This document shows positions 1 through 9,825 of a stretch of DNA of 64,000 bases, piece after piece (the stretch's first letter is position 1; each line of letters begins with the position of its first letter). The position numbers and the translations under genes are program-made. Source of the stretch: Nematostella vectensis (taxonomy: Eukaryota > Cnidaria > Anthozoa > Actiniaria > Edwardsiidae); NCBI RefSeq assembly GCF_932526225.1, contig NC_064040.1, forward strand, positions 17,705,494 through 17,769,493, read 5' to 3'. The notes beneath the pieces are model-generated. The model had not been told where the DNA came from, did not search any database, and worked only from the letters and a program-made list of their open reading frames with translations.

Positions 1-275
1 CACGTTTGTCCTGTCTTTTGGCTCTTTTGTCTTGTTTTGGGCCTTTTTGTCCTGTTTTTGGCCCTTGTCCTGTCTTTTGGCCTTTATAGCTTGGTTTTGT
101 CCCTGTGTGTCCCTAATTTGGAGCTATATGGATTAAATTTGTTAGATAGAACCAGGCTATAAAGGTTAAAAGACAGGACAAAAGGGCCAAAAACAGGACA
201 AAAGGGCCAAAAACAGGACAAAAAGGCAAAAAACAGGACAAAAGGGCCAAAAACAGGACAAACGGGCCAAAAGGT
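1..275. repeat. Inverted minisatellite arms (foldback)
   Basis: About 1-97 carries degenerate 19-20 bp units of the type TTTGTCCTGTCTTTTGGCC. About 150-275 carries the same unit in reverse complement (GGCCAAAAACAGGACAAA), five or so times. The inner edges also match: TTTATAGCTTGGTT at the left and AACCAGGCTATAAA at the right. The two arms could therefore pair as an imperfect hairpin around a loop of about 50 bases. The open frame on the minus strand here is only a product of the repeat. Confidence 0.8.
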
Positions 276-367
276 CAACAGGGACACAACACCTTATAGG
301 TCAATTCGATCTTCTGTCATGAGTTTACCCATGGTTATGACTCTGTTGGCCTTTTTGTCCCGTTTGT

Positions 368-500
368 CCTGTCTTTCGGCCTAGAGCCTGTCTTTTGGCC
401 TAGAGCCTGTCTTTTGGCCTAGAGCCTGTCTTTTGGCCTAGAGCCTGTCTTTTGGCCTAGAGCCTGTCTTTCGGCCTAGAGCCTGTCTTTTGGCCTAGAG
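368..500. repeat. 19-bp tandem repeat, 7 copies
   Basis: Seven consecutive copies of CCTGTCTTTTGGCCTAGAG, starting every 19 bases from 368. The only variation I see is CTTTC for CTTTT in two units. It is the same core as the inverted arms at the window start, in plus orientation. Confidence 0.95.
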
Positions 501-667
501 CCCTAAATATGGATACCCTATATCAGGTACTCTAGTTTGTGTATAGGTTTATTTTTGTATTAACCTTATTAATTTGTATGATGAGCGTTGTTGCAATAAA
601 ATAGTTTAACCAAACTACTTTATTTGTAGAATTACAAAAGTAGTAACATATTTTCATCGGTTGTCAG

Positions 668-812
668 TGTAGTGTCCGCCGCGTTGCATTATGGATTGTT
701 AAGGTGCGCAATGCACCATGGTAGAACACATGTCAGAGATCCGCCATCTTGTATTAAATGTGGAAGACCACGAGTCTGTTTCTTTTTGCTTTGTTCCTTG
801 CCGAACACCACA
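668..812 (+). repeat. 5' LTR
   Basis: 145 bp, beginning TGTAGTGTCCGCCGCG and ending CCGAACACCACA. It matches the copy at 5043-5187 base for base as far as I can check by eye. Most of the upstream open frame starting at 672 lies in this LTR and is not a separate gene. Confidence 0.95.
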
Positions 813-815
813 TTC

Positions 816-833
816 TGGCGACGAGGATGGGAT
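816..833 (+). other. Primer binding site, tRNA-Ser type
   Basis: TGGCGACGAGGATGGGAT starts three bases after the 5' LTR. It is the exact complement of the last 15 bases of an animal tRNA-Ser(GCT) 3' end plus CCA (18 of 18 against the human sequence as I remember it). This marks the minus-strand DNA priming site. Confidence 0.85.
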
Positions 834-885
834 CAACAACTGGATAAACACATACTGAAGTTAAATCTGTCAAAAAAAAGCCGGT

Positions 886-2220
886 ATGGCCGTCTGTTTA
901 TCAGGATTACCAACGCCAAAAGCCTTCGACTGCATTGGCGAACCAGCCACGCTGGAACAAAGATGGACAATCTGGAAGTCCGAATTTGAGCTCTACTGCA
1001 CTGCATCTGGCATCAAAGACTCGAAACAACAACGAGCAATACTTCTTCACCTAGCAGGAGCTGGAATACGAGAAATTTTTCACGCTTTTACGGCTGAACA
1101 ACAGGGGGAGGACTATAAAACAGCCATGGACTCCCTCACTCAACACTTCAAACTCAAGAAAAACGTACCGATGGCCAGGCAAGCCTTCTTGACAGCGGTA
1201 CCAAAACCCGGTGAGAGGATTCATCAATTTGCAATTAGACTGCAAACCCTTTGCGAACACTGCGAGTACAACGACCAAAAGGACAGTCAAATTCGAGATA
1301 GAATTTTGACCTTCATATTGGATAAACCCCTCAAAGCAAAACTCTTTCGTGAGGAAGGTCTGACTCTCAGCAAGCTCCTGGAAATTGTCAACACGTACCA
1401 TGACAAAGAAGCACTAGTTCTTGTGCCAGATCAAGGTGGTGTTAACCAATTGAGAGTACAACAGAAGCCTGACAGTGCTGGTCCCAAGTTTGATGGCAGA
1501 TGTCATCGTTGCAATAAGCAGGGTCATAAAGCTGCTGACTGCAGATGTAGCCAAAATCACCAATGTGAAAAATGTGGGAAAATAGGACATTTCAAGGTCT
1601 GCTGCAAATCAAAGCAGACATCTGGAAAAGCAAAGTCTGCAAGTGGACCAAAATCAAAGGGCAGGAAGCCATCTCATGTAAGACAAGTGGAAGCTGTTGA
1701 TGTTCAAGAAACTGATAGCGAAGAGGAAGAAGATGTTTTTAATGTATTCTGCACGCACACAGAGTCACCGCCTGGTACTATGGAGATATCTATTGGAGGT
1801 GTTATACAGAATGTCATCATTGATTCGGGTGCAAGCTGTAACCTTATGTCAGAAAGGACATTCAATGACTTATCAAAAGGAGGCATTGTTTTGAAGCCAA
1901 GTAGCAAGCAAATTTTTGCATATTCGTCTAGTGATGCTTTAAATCTTAAGGGTAGTTGTATGCTTAATGTGCATGTACCAGAAACAAATGTGGATAAGCG
2001 CGCAAAGTTTTTCATTGTCTCTGGAAAAGCGTCAACTTTGTTAGGTCGTGAATTATCTGAAGCTCTAGGCATACTCAAAGTAGGAGTTCAGGTTAATAGT
2101 TGTAGCTCAGATTTCTCAGCTATAAATACTCAGTTAAACAGCAAAGCAGCGCTTAAGGCCAAATTTCCTAATGTTTTTCATGGTTTGGGCAAGCTTAAAG
2201 GTTTTAAACTCAAGTATTGA
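886..2220 (+). CDS. Gag plus aspartic protease of the gypsy element
   Basis: 444 aa. The N-terminal half is a Mag-type gag/capsid region. Two CCHC knuckles (C-x2-C-x4-H-x4-C) sit at about residues 206-219 and 227-240 and would bind the element's RNA. An acidic linker follows, then a retroviral-type aspartic protease with its catalytic Asp in DSGA at residue 313 and a later LLGRE motif. The start at 886 gives the usual gag N-terminus soon after the primer site. The frame stops at a TGA (2218-2220) just after the protease, where related elements as I recall them read straight on into reverse transcriptase. The downstream pol frame is +1 relative to this one and overlaps it by 50 bases. Either the two products depend on recoding or this copy carries an indel. 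Confidence 0.9.
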   Translation: MAVCLSGLPTPKAFDCIGEPATLEQRWTIWKSEFELYCTASGIKDSKQQRAILLHLAGAGIREIFHAFTAEQQGEDYKTAMDSLTQHFKLKKNVPMARQAFLTAVPKPGERIHQFAIRLQTLCEHCEYNDQKDSQIRDRILTFILDKPLKAKLFREEGLTLSKLLEIVNTYHDKEALVLVPDQGGVNQLRVQQKPDSAGPKFDGRCHRCNKQGHKAADCRCSQNHQCEKCGKIGHFKVCCKSKQTSGKAKSASGPKSKGRKPSHVRQVEAVDVQETDSEEEEDVFNVFCTHTESPPGTMEISIGGVIQNVIIDSGASCNLMSERTFNDLSKGGIVLKPSSKQIFAYSSSDALNLKGSCMLNVHVPETNVDKRAKFFIVSGKASTLLGRELSEALGILKVGVQVNSCSSDFSAINTQLNSKAALKAKFPNVFHGLGKLKGFKLKY

Positions 2221-4927
2221 TCAGAATATTAAGCCAGTAGCACAACCATTGCGTAGGATTCCTTTTAGTCGCAGGCAGAAGGTCGCTGACAAGTTAGAGG
2301 AACTTGAGAAGCTTGGTGTGGTGGAAAAGGTAAACAGTCCTACAAGTTGGATCAATCCCCTTGTGGCAGTCGAAAAGCCAAATGGAGATGTTCGCATTTG
2401 TTTGGACATGCGCCAGGCCAATCAGGCTATCTTAAGAGAAAGACACCCAGTACCTACTATGCAAGAAACCCTACAAGAAATCTCAGATGCAAAGATTTTC
2501 ACCAAATTGGATTTAAACATGGCTTTCCATCAAATCGAGTTATCCCCAGAGTCCCGAGACATAACTACTTTCGCAGCGCCAACAGGTTTATATCGCTACT
2601 GTCGATTGCTCTTCGGTGTGAACATGGCTACCGAGAAGTTCCAGAACCTGATATGGCAAGTTTTGAAAGACTGCCCTGGAGCCTTCAACATGCATGACGA
2701 CATTCTTATAGTGGGTAGGAACCAAAAGGAGCATGACGAGAACCTGGAAAGAGCTGTCCAAAAGCTGCAAGACAGCGGACTCACCCTCAACTATGAGAAA
2801 TGTGTGGTAGGAGCCTCGAGTATGGATTTCATGGGAGACACCATTTCTGCAGATGGTCTTAAGTTATCTGACAAAAGAGTCGAAGCAATTGTCGAGGCAC
2901 CTGCACCAACCAACCAATCAGAGGTGAGAAGTTTCCTTGGTTCTGCTCAATTTTGTGCCAAATTCATTCCACAGTTTGCAACCATTTCTGCTCCCCTGTG
3001 GGATCTTACCAGTAAAAATGCTAAATGGAAATGGGGTGACAAAGAGGCAGAATCATTTGCACAAATTAAGCACTTGCTAACATGTGCACCAGTCATGTCT
3101 TATTTTACACAGGGAGCCCAGACCAGGATTATCACTGACGCCTCACCAGTTGGCCTGGGGGCCATACTAGAGCAAAGACAACCTGGTGATGGTCAATTTC
3201 GACCAGTGTACTACGCAAGTCGTAAGCTTAGTAAGGTTGAACAGCGCTACTCACAGTTCGAGCGAGAGGCCCTTGCTGTCAAATGGGCCTGTGAGAAATT
3301 TCACATGTTCCTTTATGGAACCCATTTTGAAATACTAACTGATCACAAACCCTTAATTTCAGTCCTAGGTCCAAAGTCTAAACCCCCGTCTGCTAGGATT
3401 GAACGCTGGCTGTTGTACCTTCAGCAATTCAGCTATGTGGTCAGGCACATTTCCGGAAAGGAAAATTCAGCCGACGCCCTGAGTCGTTTACCAGTTGGTC
3501 CAGTACAGACAGCTGATTCTAAAGCAACCAGCGAGTATGTGTTTAGCACTGCAAAGGCCGCAGTACCTGTCGCCATGACCCCAAAGCATGTAGAGGTTGT
3601 TTCAGAGAAGGACCCAACCCTTATTCTGGTACGCGAAGCAATTAGAAGTGGAGACTTCACCCGCCTCACAGGTACCTTGTACAAAGCAGTGTCAAAGGAG
3701 TTGTGGATTGCCGGACAATTAGTGATGCGTAGAAACCGAATTGTGCTACCAGAATCCCTATGGAAGCAAGCAATTATTTTAGCTCATGAGGGACACCAAG
3801 GAATGGTGCGCACAAAATCCCGCCTGCGAAGCAAACTATGGTGGCCGCAGATGGATGCACAGGCTGAACAGTTCATCAAGGCCTGCTACCCCTGCCAGCT
3901 AGTTGGACCACGTGGCAAACCGGAACCTGTTCGATCAACAGAACTACCTGAAGAACCATGGGAGGACCTCGCCACAGATTTGACTGAGATACCTGGAGGA
4001 AACCACTTGCTGGTAGTTGTGGATAACTACTCCAGATGGCCAGAGGTAGTACTCCTTAAGAAAACCGATGCACCACACGTCATCACGGCATTGGAGGGAA
4101 TATTCAGAACACATGGCATACCATACACGGTTCGCAGCGACAACGGACCGCCCTTTGCCTCGAAAGAATTTGAGAATTTCTTAGAGTTCTTAGGCATAGA
4201 ACATAAGAAAGGAATTCCATATTGGCCACAGAGCAACGGCGAAGTGGAACGATGTAACAGAACAATTCTTAAAGTGATTCGGATAGCAAACTTGCAAGGA
4301 AATGATTGGAAGAAAGCGCTTGATGATTTCCTCTTTCAGTATCGCACAACAAACCATGCCGCAACTGGATGCTCGCCAGCCGAACTCCTAATGGGAAGGC
4401 AGCTCCGAGACAAGCTACCTAGTGTAAAGATTCCGAAGGATAGAGCGACAGAGTCAGAGTGGCAACACAAACTTAGGGACAGAGACGCTCTATCAAAACT
4501 CAGACAGAAAGAGTATGCTGATGCTAGAAGACATGCTGAGCCAAGTGGAATTGATGAAGGCGATGAAGTACTGCTGCGACAGACTCGCCGCGAGAACAAA
4601 CTCTCTCCAGTTTTTGAGCCTGAAGCTTACAAGGTTTTGCAGAAGACAGGTAATGCAGTTGTACTGGAGGATTCTGATGGAAATAGGAAGATGAGGAATG
4701 TAGCACAAATGAAGAAGTTCATCAAACCACAGGAAGCAGTCGCCGCAGACGTGCTGCCTACTCCACCTGAAATCGCGCAGGAACACCAAACCGCACCTGA
4801 GACCCAGAACCAGTCCACACTTGATTGTACAGCTGAAATGCCAGCGTCTCCTGGTTCTCTAGCCAATCAGCGACCTGCGCGCACTAGGCAACAACCTGTT
4901 CGTTTTAAGGATTATGTGCTACAATAA
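2171..4927 (+). CDS. Pol of the gypsy element: reverse transcriptase, RNase H, integrase
   Basis: 918 aa in the open frame. The first ATG in this frame is probably not a real start. Reverse transcriptase covers about residues 20-230, with the active-site aspartates in MHDDIL at 176-177 (Mag-type, in place of YxDD). RNase H follows, with D323 (ITDAS), E366 (EREA) and D391 (LTDHK). The integrase has an HHCC zinc-binding part ending KACYPCQ, then the catalytic D603, D657 and E693. The last two are separated by 35 residues, the classical D,D35E spacing. No chromodomain is seen at the C-terminus. All recognisable catalytic residues are present, so decay is minimal apart from the frame break upstream. 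Confidence 0.92.
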   Translation: MFFMVWASLKVLNSSIDQNIKPVAQPLRRIPFSRRQKVADKLEELEKLGVVEKVNSPTSWINPLVAVEKPNGDVRICLDMRQANQAILRERHPVPTMQETLQEISDAKIFTKLDLNMAFHQIELSPESRDITTFAAPTGLYRYCRLLFGVNMATEKFQNLIWQVLKDCPGAFNMHDDILIVGRNQKEHDENLERAVQKLQDSGLTLNYEKCVVGASSMDFMGDTISADGLKLSDKRVEAIVEAPAPTNQSEVRSFLGSAQFCAKFIPQFATISAPLWDLTSKNAKWKWGDKEAESFAQIKHLLTCAPVMSYFTQGAQTRIITDASPVGLGAILEQRQPGDGQFRPVYYASRKLSKVEQRYSQFEREALAVKWACEKFHMFLYGTHFEILTDHKPLISVLGPKSKPPSARIERWLLYLQQFSYVVRHISGKENSADALSRLPVGPVQTADSKATSEYVFSTAKAAVPVAMTPKHVEVVSEKDPTLILVREAIRSGDFTRLTGTLYKAVSKELWIAGQLVMRRNRIVLPESLWKQAIILAHEGHQGMVRTKSRLRSKLWWPQMDAQAEQFIKACYPCQLVGPRGKPEPVRSTELPEEPWEDLATDLTEIPGGNHLLVVVDNYSRWPEVVLLKKTDAPHVITALEGIFRTHGIPYTVRSDNGPPFASKEFENFLEFLGIEHKKGIPYWPQSNGEVERCNRTILKVIRIANLQGNDWKKALDDFLFQYRTTNHAATGCSPAELLMGRQLRDKLPSVKIPKDRATESEWQHKLRDRDALSKLRQKEYADARRHAEPSGIDEGDEVLLRQTRRENKLSPVFEPEAYKVLQKTGNAVVLEDSDGNRKMRNVAQMKKFIKPQEAVAADVLPTPPEIAQEHQTAPETQNQSTLDCTAEMPASPGSLANQRPARTRQQPVRFKDYVLQ

Positions 4928-5032
4928 GTTTTGTTAGTTTTATTTTTCTTTTCAGTTTTTACATACATGCGTAGGACCCCTACTATAGCTGTTATAGTTA
5001 TTTAGCTCCTAGTATGGACTTTAATGCTAAGT

Positions 5033-5042
5033 AAGGGGGGGA
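5033..5042 (+). other. Polypurine tract
   Basis: AAGGGGGGGA directly precedes the 3' LTR, as expected for the plus-strand DNA primer of an LTR retrotransposon. Confidence 0.85.
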
Positions 5043-5187
5043 TGTAGTGTCCGCCGCGTTGCATTATGGATTGTTAAGGTGCGCAATGCACCATGGTAGA
5101 ACACATGTCAGAGATCCGCCATCTTGTATTAAATGTGGAAGACCACGAGTCTGTTTCTTTTTGCTTTGTTCCTTGCCGAACACCACA
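5043..5187 (+). repeat. 3' LTR
   Basis: 145 bp copy of 668-812, followed immediately by the second GTCAG target duplication. The reading frame that starts at 5047 runs from LTR into flanking DNA and is not a gene. Confidence 0.95.
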
Positions 5188-5192
5188 GTCAG

Positions 5193-5643
5193 TTTATGCA
5201 CTAAAGAAACATTTTTTGGGGGTATTAAAATTGGAAATGGTAGTTATTTATTCAATTCTAAAGGTTTTCTATTCCAACAGCTATTCAGTTGCGACCGTAC
5301 GATTTTTTTACGCTCTTTGCGTGACCCACGATCGAGCACCATGTATTATCATAACAAGATCAAATACTGAGATGACAATACCGTAAACAAAAAGACGGGC
5401 TAATCTTATAATTTATTAAGACAATAAATAACACATCTTTATAAAATAGAAAACGAGCGTTTTTTCGTCAATATATTCAGCATCTTCTTTTTTCTCTACT
5501 TCCTCCACTTCGTCGCATCGCTTTCCCTATCATTCAATCAGATATTATTTTTTTTTCGTGGCTATTTTTTTTAGTCTGTGACTTAAGACCACGTTTGGTA
5601 GTAAAAGGTTTTGTTTAACGTTCACTGGCTTAATTGACCTACG
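5193..5643. other. AT-rich spacer, nothing recognised
   Basis: Host flank of the gypsy insertion. No coding segment, RNA gene or repeat was recognised. Confidence 0.5.
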
Positions 5644-5769
5644 GAACTGAATAGCGGTCCTTCGACGGCCGTCGGAATAGAATAGATGTGACGGCCGTCG
5701 GAACTGAATAGCCGTCGGAATAGAATAGATGCGACGGCCGTCGGAATTGATAGCCGTCGGAATAGAAAG
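5644..5769. repeat. Short tandem repeat around GACGGCCGTCGG
   Basis: Two to three imperfect units of about 40-45 bp contain GACGGCCGTCGGAATAGAAT. The core GACGGCCGTC is itself palindromic. The open frame on the minus strand is produced by the repeat. Confidence 0.75.
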
Positions 5770-5796
5770 GCGGTCTCCACCTTCTTCTACAGTACA

Positions 5797-7461
5797 GCAG
5801 TACAAGCTAAATACTTCCCGCGCGCGAGGTAACTATGGTAACAGGCAGTCTTATGTCATATTTTGACGAGACTAGAAAAGTAATTGCATTCCGAACACCG
5901 AAAAAGATTGTCACTCATACCAATCTGTCACGGGTAAGTTTAGGAGCTCAAGGATTAAGGAATACCATCGGTTGATTCCGTTTTACTTGAAAATATAGAT
6001 ATAGGAAAAATTGTCTATAGTTACTAAAACTGTCTGGTTTTGTTTTTAAACTGTGGCGATGTCGCCTTGTACACGCAAAACACTAATTCTACTGTACTTT
6101 CTAGGTGCTTGCACAGGTGGGGGGGGGGGGGGGGTGAGAAAGACGCGCGCACGTGAATAACTGGAGGTAATATCGCCAGTTAACTACGAAAACTTCGAAA
6201 GAAAATCAACTGATTCAATAGAAGCACAAGAGCAAATCAAAAATGAACTTAGACACAACGCTTTATTTAACCGCAAGATCAATCACTACGACACTTCTGA
6301 AGTCGAGCATGCGCAGTACATGCTAGTTATTAAGGGTGTATAGCTTAAAAGTCTGTTAACCCTTTGAATACTCTTATTCTCTATAGCTGCTCGACAAGGA
6401 AAGGCTCAAACTTTTCTGAGGTAAGATCTGAATTGTGGCATTAGCATCATTTGATAAACAAACATACAACGATCTTTTTTGCGAAACCTCGAATATAGTT
6501 TACATTTCTATGTCGTCTAGTTTTCATCTTATATCTATCGGTTATTACGCATTTATTCCACCAGCACGAAGTGACGAGGTGAAGATGGATGTATGCGGAA
6601 GCTAAACAAAAATAAGTCTTGTTGCCTTTTGCAAGAGTTTCAGCCTGGGTAATTTCAGGACGAAATTCGACGAACATTAAATTTTGGTGTAGACACGCGA
6701 AAAAATGCATTTAATTCGGAAAACTCAGCTCTTCTTAAAGCCAAAATATTCTTAGAAATATTCTTAACTTGGAATTCGCAATATTTTTTTAAAAGGCTTT
6801 CAAACAAACTACGCCACTAGCTGAAAACCCTTTTGTTGTGTCATTGGTGTTATTTTGCTTCGTCTACCGTGAAAACTCTCTTGAGACACTTAGTGTCAGA
6901 AAGAGATATGAATAGAGAGATAGAGAGGGGGGGGGGGGGGGGAAGGAGAGAGAGACAGAGGGAGGTATAGAGAAAGGGGGAGGAAGAAAATAAAGGGAGA
7001 GAGATGAGGAGGGGAAAGGGATAGCAAGAGGTGGCACAATGTCCTCAAGGGTTTTTAATTTCAGGCCCTGCTTTTGATATGGGCAATTGGAAAATGTAAT
7101 GTGTGGTAAATTTCGTTTTAATTGTTATGTCATAAATCCTTCTTTTACATTAAGTTTTTGTTTATTTTCTACTTTAATAATCATCTAATGAAACAAGCCC
7201 AGAGATGGATAGGAGGGCGAGAAATGGGAGATATTTTCACAACTTTCGCGCGGGTCTCTTGATTCGCATCGCTGTAAATTACCAAAAAAGAATGTGCAAC
7301 TTATAGGCTTTCATTTGGTATAAGACATTCTTGGATTTTGTGAAATGCGAAGTTAGGAATTGCGAGTTTGTTTTCAGACTCCGGTCGGCTTTTGCTGGCT
7401 TTCTTGTTGTAGTTCAGCCGACCAGACTTTGCAAATAATTTCACAACTACAACTACTACAG
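5797..7461. repeat. Tandem segmental duplication, copy 1
   Basis: This segment is repeated almost exactly at 7462. The offset is 1,665 bases at the left edge and 1,680 after a 15 bp insertion in copy 2 (TTGGGAGTTGATTTG region near 7735). Differences are a handful of substitutions and changes in two G/GA tracts. The copy contains a candidate first exon (5835-5933), a poly-G run near 6119 and a G/GA-rich tract near 6920-7020. An 87-codon minus frame (6447-6710) is identical in both copies only because the duplication is recent. Confidence 0.95.
5835..5933 (+). CDS. Candidate 33-codon first exon (copy 1)
   Basis: An ATG opens 33 codons (MVTGSLMSYFDETRKVIAFR at the start) that run to CGG followed by GTAAGT, a consensus donor, at 5934. 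The exon would end in phase 0. The identical exon and donor recur at 7500-7598. I found no matching acceptor exon nearby, so the product is unknown. It could be the 5' end of a gene, or of a transposon gene, whose remainder is absent or far away. Confidence 0.3.
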
Positions 7462-9128
7462 GCAGTACAAGCTAAATACTTCCCGCGCGCGAGGTAACTA
7501 TGGTAACAGGCAGTCTTATGTCATATTTTGACGAGACTAGAAAAGTAATTGCATTCCGAACACCGAAAAAGATTGTCACTCATACCAATCTGTCACGGGT
7601 AAGTTTAGGAGCTCAAGGATTAAGGAATACCATCGGTTGATTCCGTTTTACTTGTAAATATAGATATAGGAAAAATTGTCTATAGTTACTAAAACTGTCT
7701 GGTTTTGTTTTTAAACTGTGGCGATGTCGCCTTGTTGGGAGTTGATTTGTACACGCAAAACACTAATTCTACTGTACTTTCTAGGTGCTTGCACAGGTGG
7801 GGGGGGGGGGGGGGTGAGAAAGACGCGCGCACGTGAATAACTGGAGGTAATATCGCCAGTTAACTACGAAAACTTCGAAAGAAAATCAACTGATTCAATA
7901 GAAGCACAATAGCAAATCAAAAATGAACTTAGACACAACGCTTTATTTAACCGCAAGATCAATCACTACGACACTTCTGAAGTCGAGCATGCGCAGTACA
8001 TGCTAGTTATTAAGGGTGTATAGCTTAAAAGTCTGTTAACCCTTTGAATACTCTTATTCTCTATAGCTGCTCGGCAAGGAAAGGCTCAAACTTTTCTGAG
8101 ATAAGATCTTAATTGTGGCATTAGCATCATTTGATAAACAAACATACAACGATCTTTTTTGCGAAACCTCGAATATAGTTTACATTTCTATGTCGTCTAG
8201 TTTTCATCTTATATCTATCGGTTATTACGCATTTATTCCACCAGCACGAAGTGACGAGGTGAAGATGGATGTATGCGGAAGCTAAACAAAAATAAGTCTT
8301 GTTGCCTTTTGCAAGAGTTTCAGCCTGGGTAATTTCAGGACGAAATTCGACGAACATTAAATTTTGGTGTAGACACGCGAAAAAATGCATTTAATTCGGA
8401 AAACTCAGCTCTTCTTAAAGCCAAAATATTCTTAGAAATATTCTTAACTTGGAATTCGCAATATTTTTTTAAAAGGCTTTCAAACAAACTACGCCACTAG
8501 CTGAAAACCCTTTTGTTGTGTCATTGGTGTTATTTTGCTTCGTCTACCGTGAAAACTCTCTTGAGACACTTAGTGTCAGAAAGAGATATGAATAGAGAGA
8601 TAGAGGGGAGGGGGGGGGGGGAAGGAGAGAGAGACAGAGGGAGGTATAGAGAAAGGGGGAGGAAGAAAATAAAGGGAGAGAGATGAGGAGGGGAAAGGGA
8701 TAGCAAGAGGTGGCACAATGTCCTCAAGGGTTTTTAATTTCAGGCCCTGCTTTTGATATGGGCAATTGGAAAATGTAATGTGTGGTAAATTTCGTTTTAA
8801 TTGTTATGTCATAAATCCTTCTTTTACATTAAGTTTTTGTTTATTTTCTACTTTAATAATCATCCAATGAAACAAGCCCAGAGATGGATAGGAGGGCGAG
8901 AAATGGGAGATATTTTCACAACTTTCGCGCGGGTCTCTTGATTCGCATCGCTGTAAATTACCAAAAAAAGAATCTGCAACTTTTAGGCTTTCATTTGGTA
9001 TAAGACATTCTTGGATTTTGTAAAACGCGAAGTTAGGAATTGCGAATTTGTTTTCAGACTCCTGTCGGCTTTAGCTGGCTTTCTTGTTGTAGTTCAGCCG
9101 ACCAGACTTTGCAAATAATTTCACAACT
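7462..9128. repeat. Tandem segmental duplication, copy 2
   Basis: Near-identical copy of 5797-7461. It joins a third, partial copy at a shared TTTCACAACT, which suggests unequal exchange or replication slippage at that short homology. Confidence 0.95.
7500..7598 (+). CDS. Candidate 33-codon first exon (copy 2)
   Basis: Same 99 bases as 5835-5933, again ending at a GTAAGT donor (7599). The function is not recognisable, and it is listed because the frame and donor are intact in both copies. Confidence 0.3.
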
Positions 9129-9298
9129 TTCGCGCGGGTCTCTTGATTCGCATCGCTGTAAATTACAAAAAAAGAATCTGCAAAGGCTTTGATTTGGTAT
9201 AGGACGTTTAGGGATTTTATGAAACGCGAAGATAGGAATCGCGAATTTGTTTTCAGACTCCGGTCGGCTCCAGCTTGCTTTCTTGTAGTTCCTCCTTA
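9119..9298. repeat. Third, diverged partial copy of the duplicated segment
   Basis: Repeats the stretch around 8916-9100 (CACAACTTTCGCGCGGGTCT through TTGTTTTCAGACTCC). It has clearly more substitutions and small indels than copies 1 and 2 show to each other, so it is older. Confidence 0.85.
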
Positions 9299-9410
9299 AC
9301 GTCAACGTTAGACGAAAAGCGAATTCGCTACAACTTTAAACTGCCCGTAGCCTGTTATGATCGGACTACAGGGTTCAACAAGCAGCTTTGAAGTGATCCT
9401 TTAATAAAGG

Positions 9411-9490
9411 TGGACTTTAAAAGCACACTAGCATACACACATTGGCACTAGTCGGGCCAAGACGGGACGCTAGCACAGTCTATTACCCGT
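9411..9490. repeat. 80-bp direct repeat, left copy
   Basis: Begins TGGACTTTAAAAGCACACTA and ends TCTATTACCCGT. It matches 9746-9825 with three substitutions. It does not have the TG...CA ends or primer site of an LTR. Confidence 0.85.
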
Positions 9491-9745
9491 GCAGTTCGGC
9501 AACCATGGACAGCTGATCGTCCTTGTTAGGACTCGTCAGCATGGCATAGCCGGTTTGCCTCAGTTAAACTTCATCGGCAAAAAAACTGAATGGCGACTTC
9601 GACTCGAACGAAGTGCTTTAAACCACAGCTCAGATCCATGTGGGATCTAGAGCTGCGACCGGGCTAGCGTGATGCCAATTGTGCGGATCACGCATGCGAC
9701 CTTTGCTAGTCTAAAACTATCCTTGCGAGTATGTATACATAAATG

Positions 9746-9825
9746 TGGACTTTAGAAGCACACTAGCATACACACATTGGCACCAGTCGGGCCAAGGCGG
9801 GACGCTAGCACAGTCTATTACCCGT
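9746..9825. repeat. 80-bp direct repeat, right copy
   Basis: Second copy of 9411-9490, 335 bases downstream. It abuts the 5' edge of the LINE remnant. The 255 bases in between hold no recognised feature. Confidence 0.85.

Larger units (their letters stand above)
663..5192 (+). mobile_element. Young Ty3/gypsy (Mag-like) LTR retrotransposon with target duplication
   Basis: The element body runs 668-5187 (4,520 bp). It is flanked by a 5 bp direct repeat, GTCAG, at 663-667 and 5188-5192. The LTRs are 145 bp, start TG, end CA and are identical by eye, so insertion was recent. The order is LTR, primer site, gag with two zinc knuckles, aspartic protease, reverse transcriptase, RNase H, integrase, polypurine tract, LTR. 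Very short LTRs, a tRNA-Ser primer site and the absence of a chromodomain fit the Mag/SURL lineage as I know it. A phylogeny would be needed to place it. The protease and polymerase parts lie in different frames (see the gag and pol entries). Confidence 0.95.

Noticed and set aside
672-989. 105-codon frame over the 5' LTR
   Set aside because: Starts in the LTR, crosses the primer site and is out of frame with gag.
6447-8390. Identical 87-codon minus frames in both tandem copies
   Set aside because: Identity is explained by the recent duplication; no start context, domain or splice evidence.
9411-9825. Terminal-repeat miniature retrotransposon (TRIM)
   Set aside because: The 80 bp repeats lack TG...CA ends, and no primer site or polypurine tract was seen.
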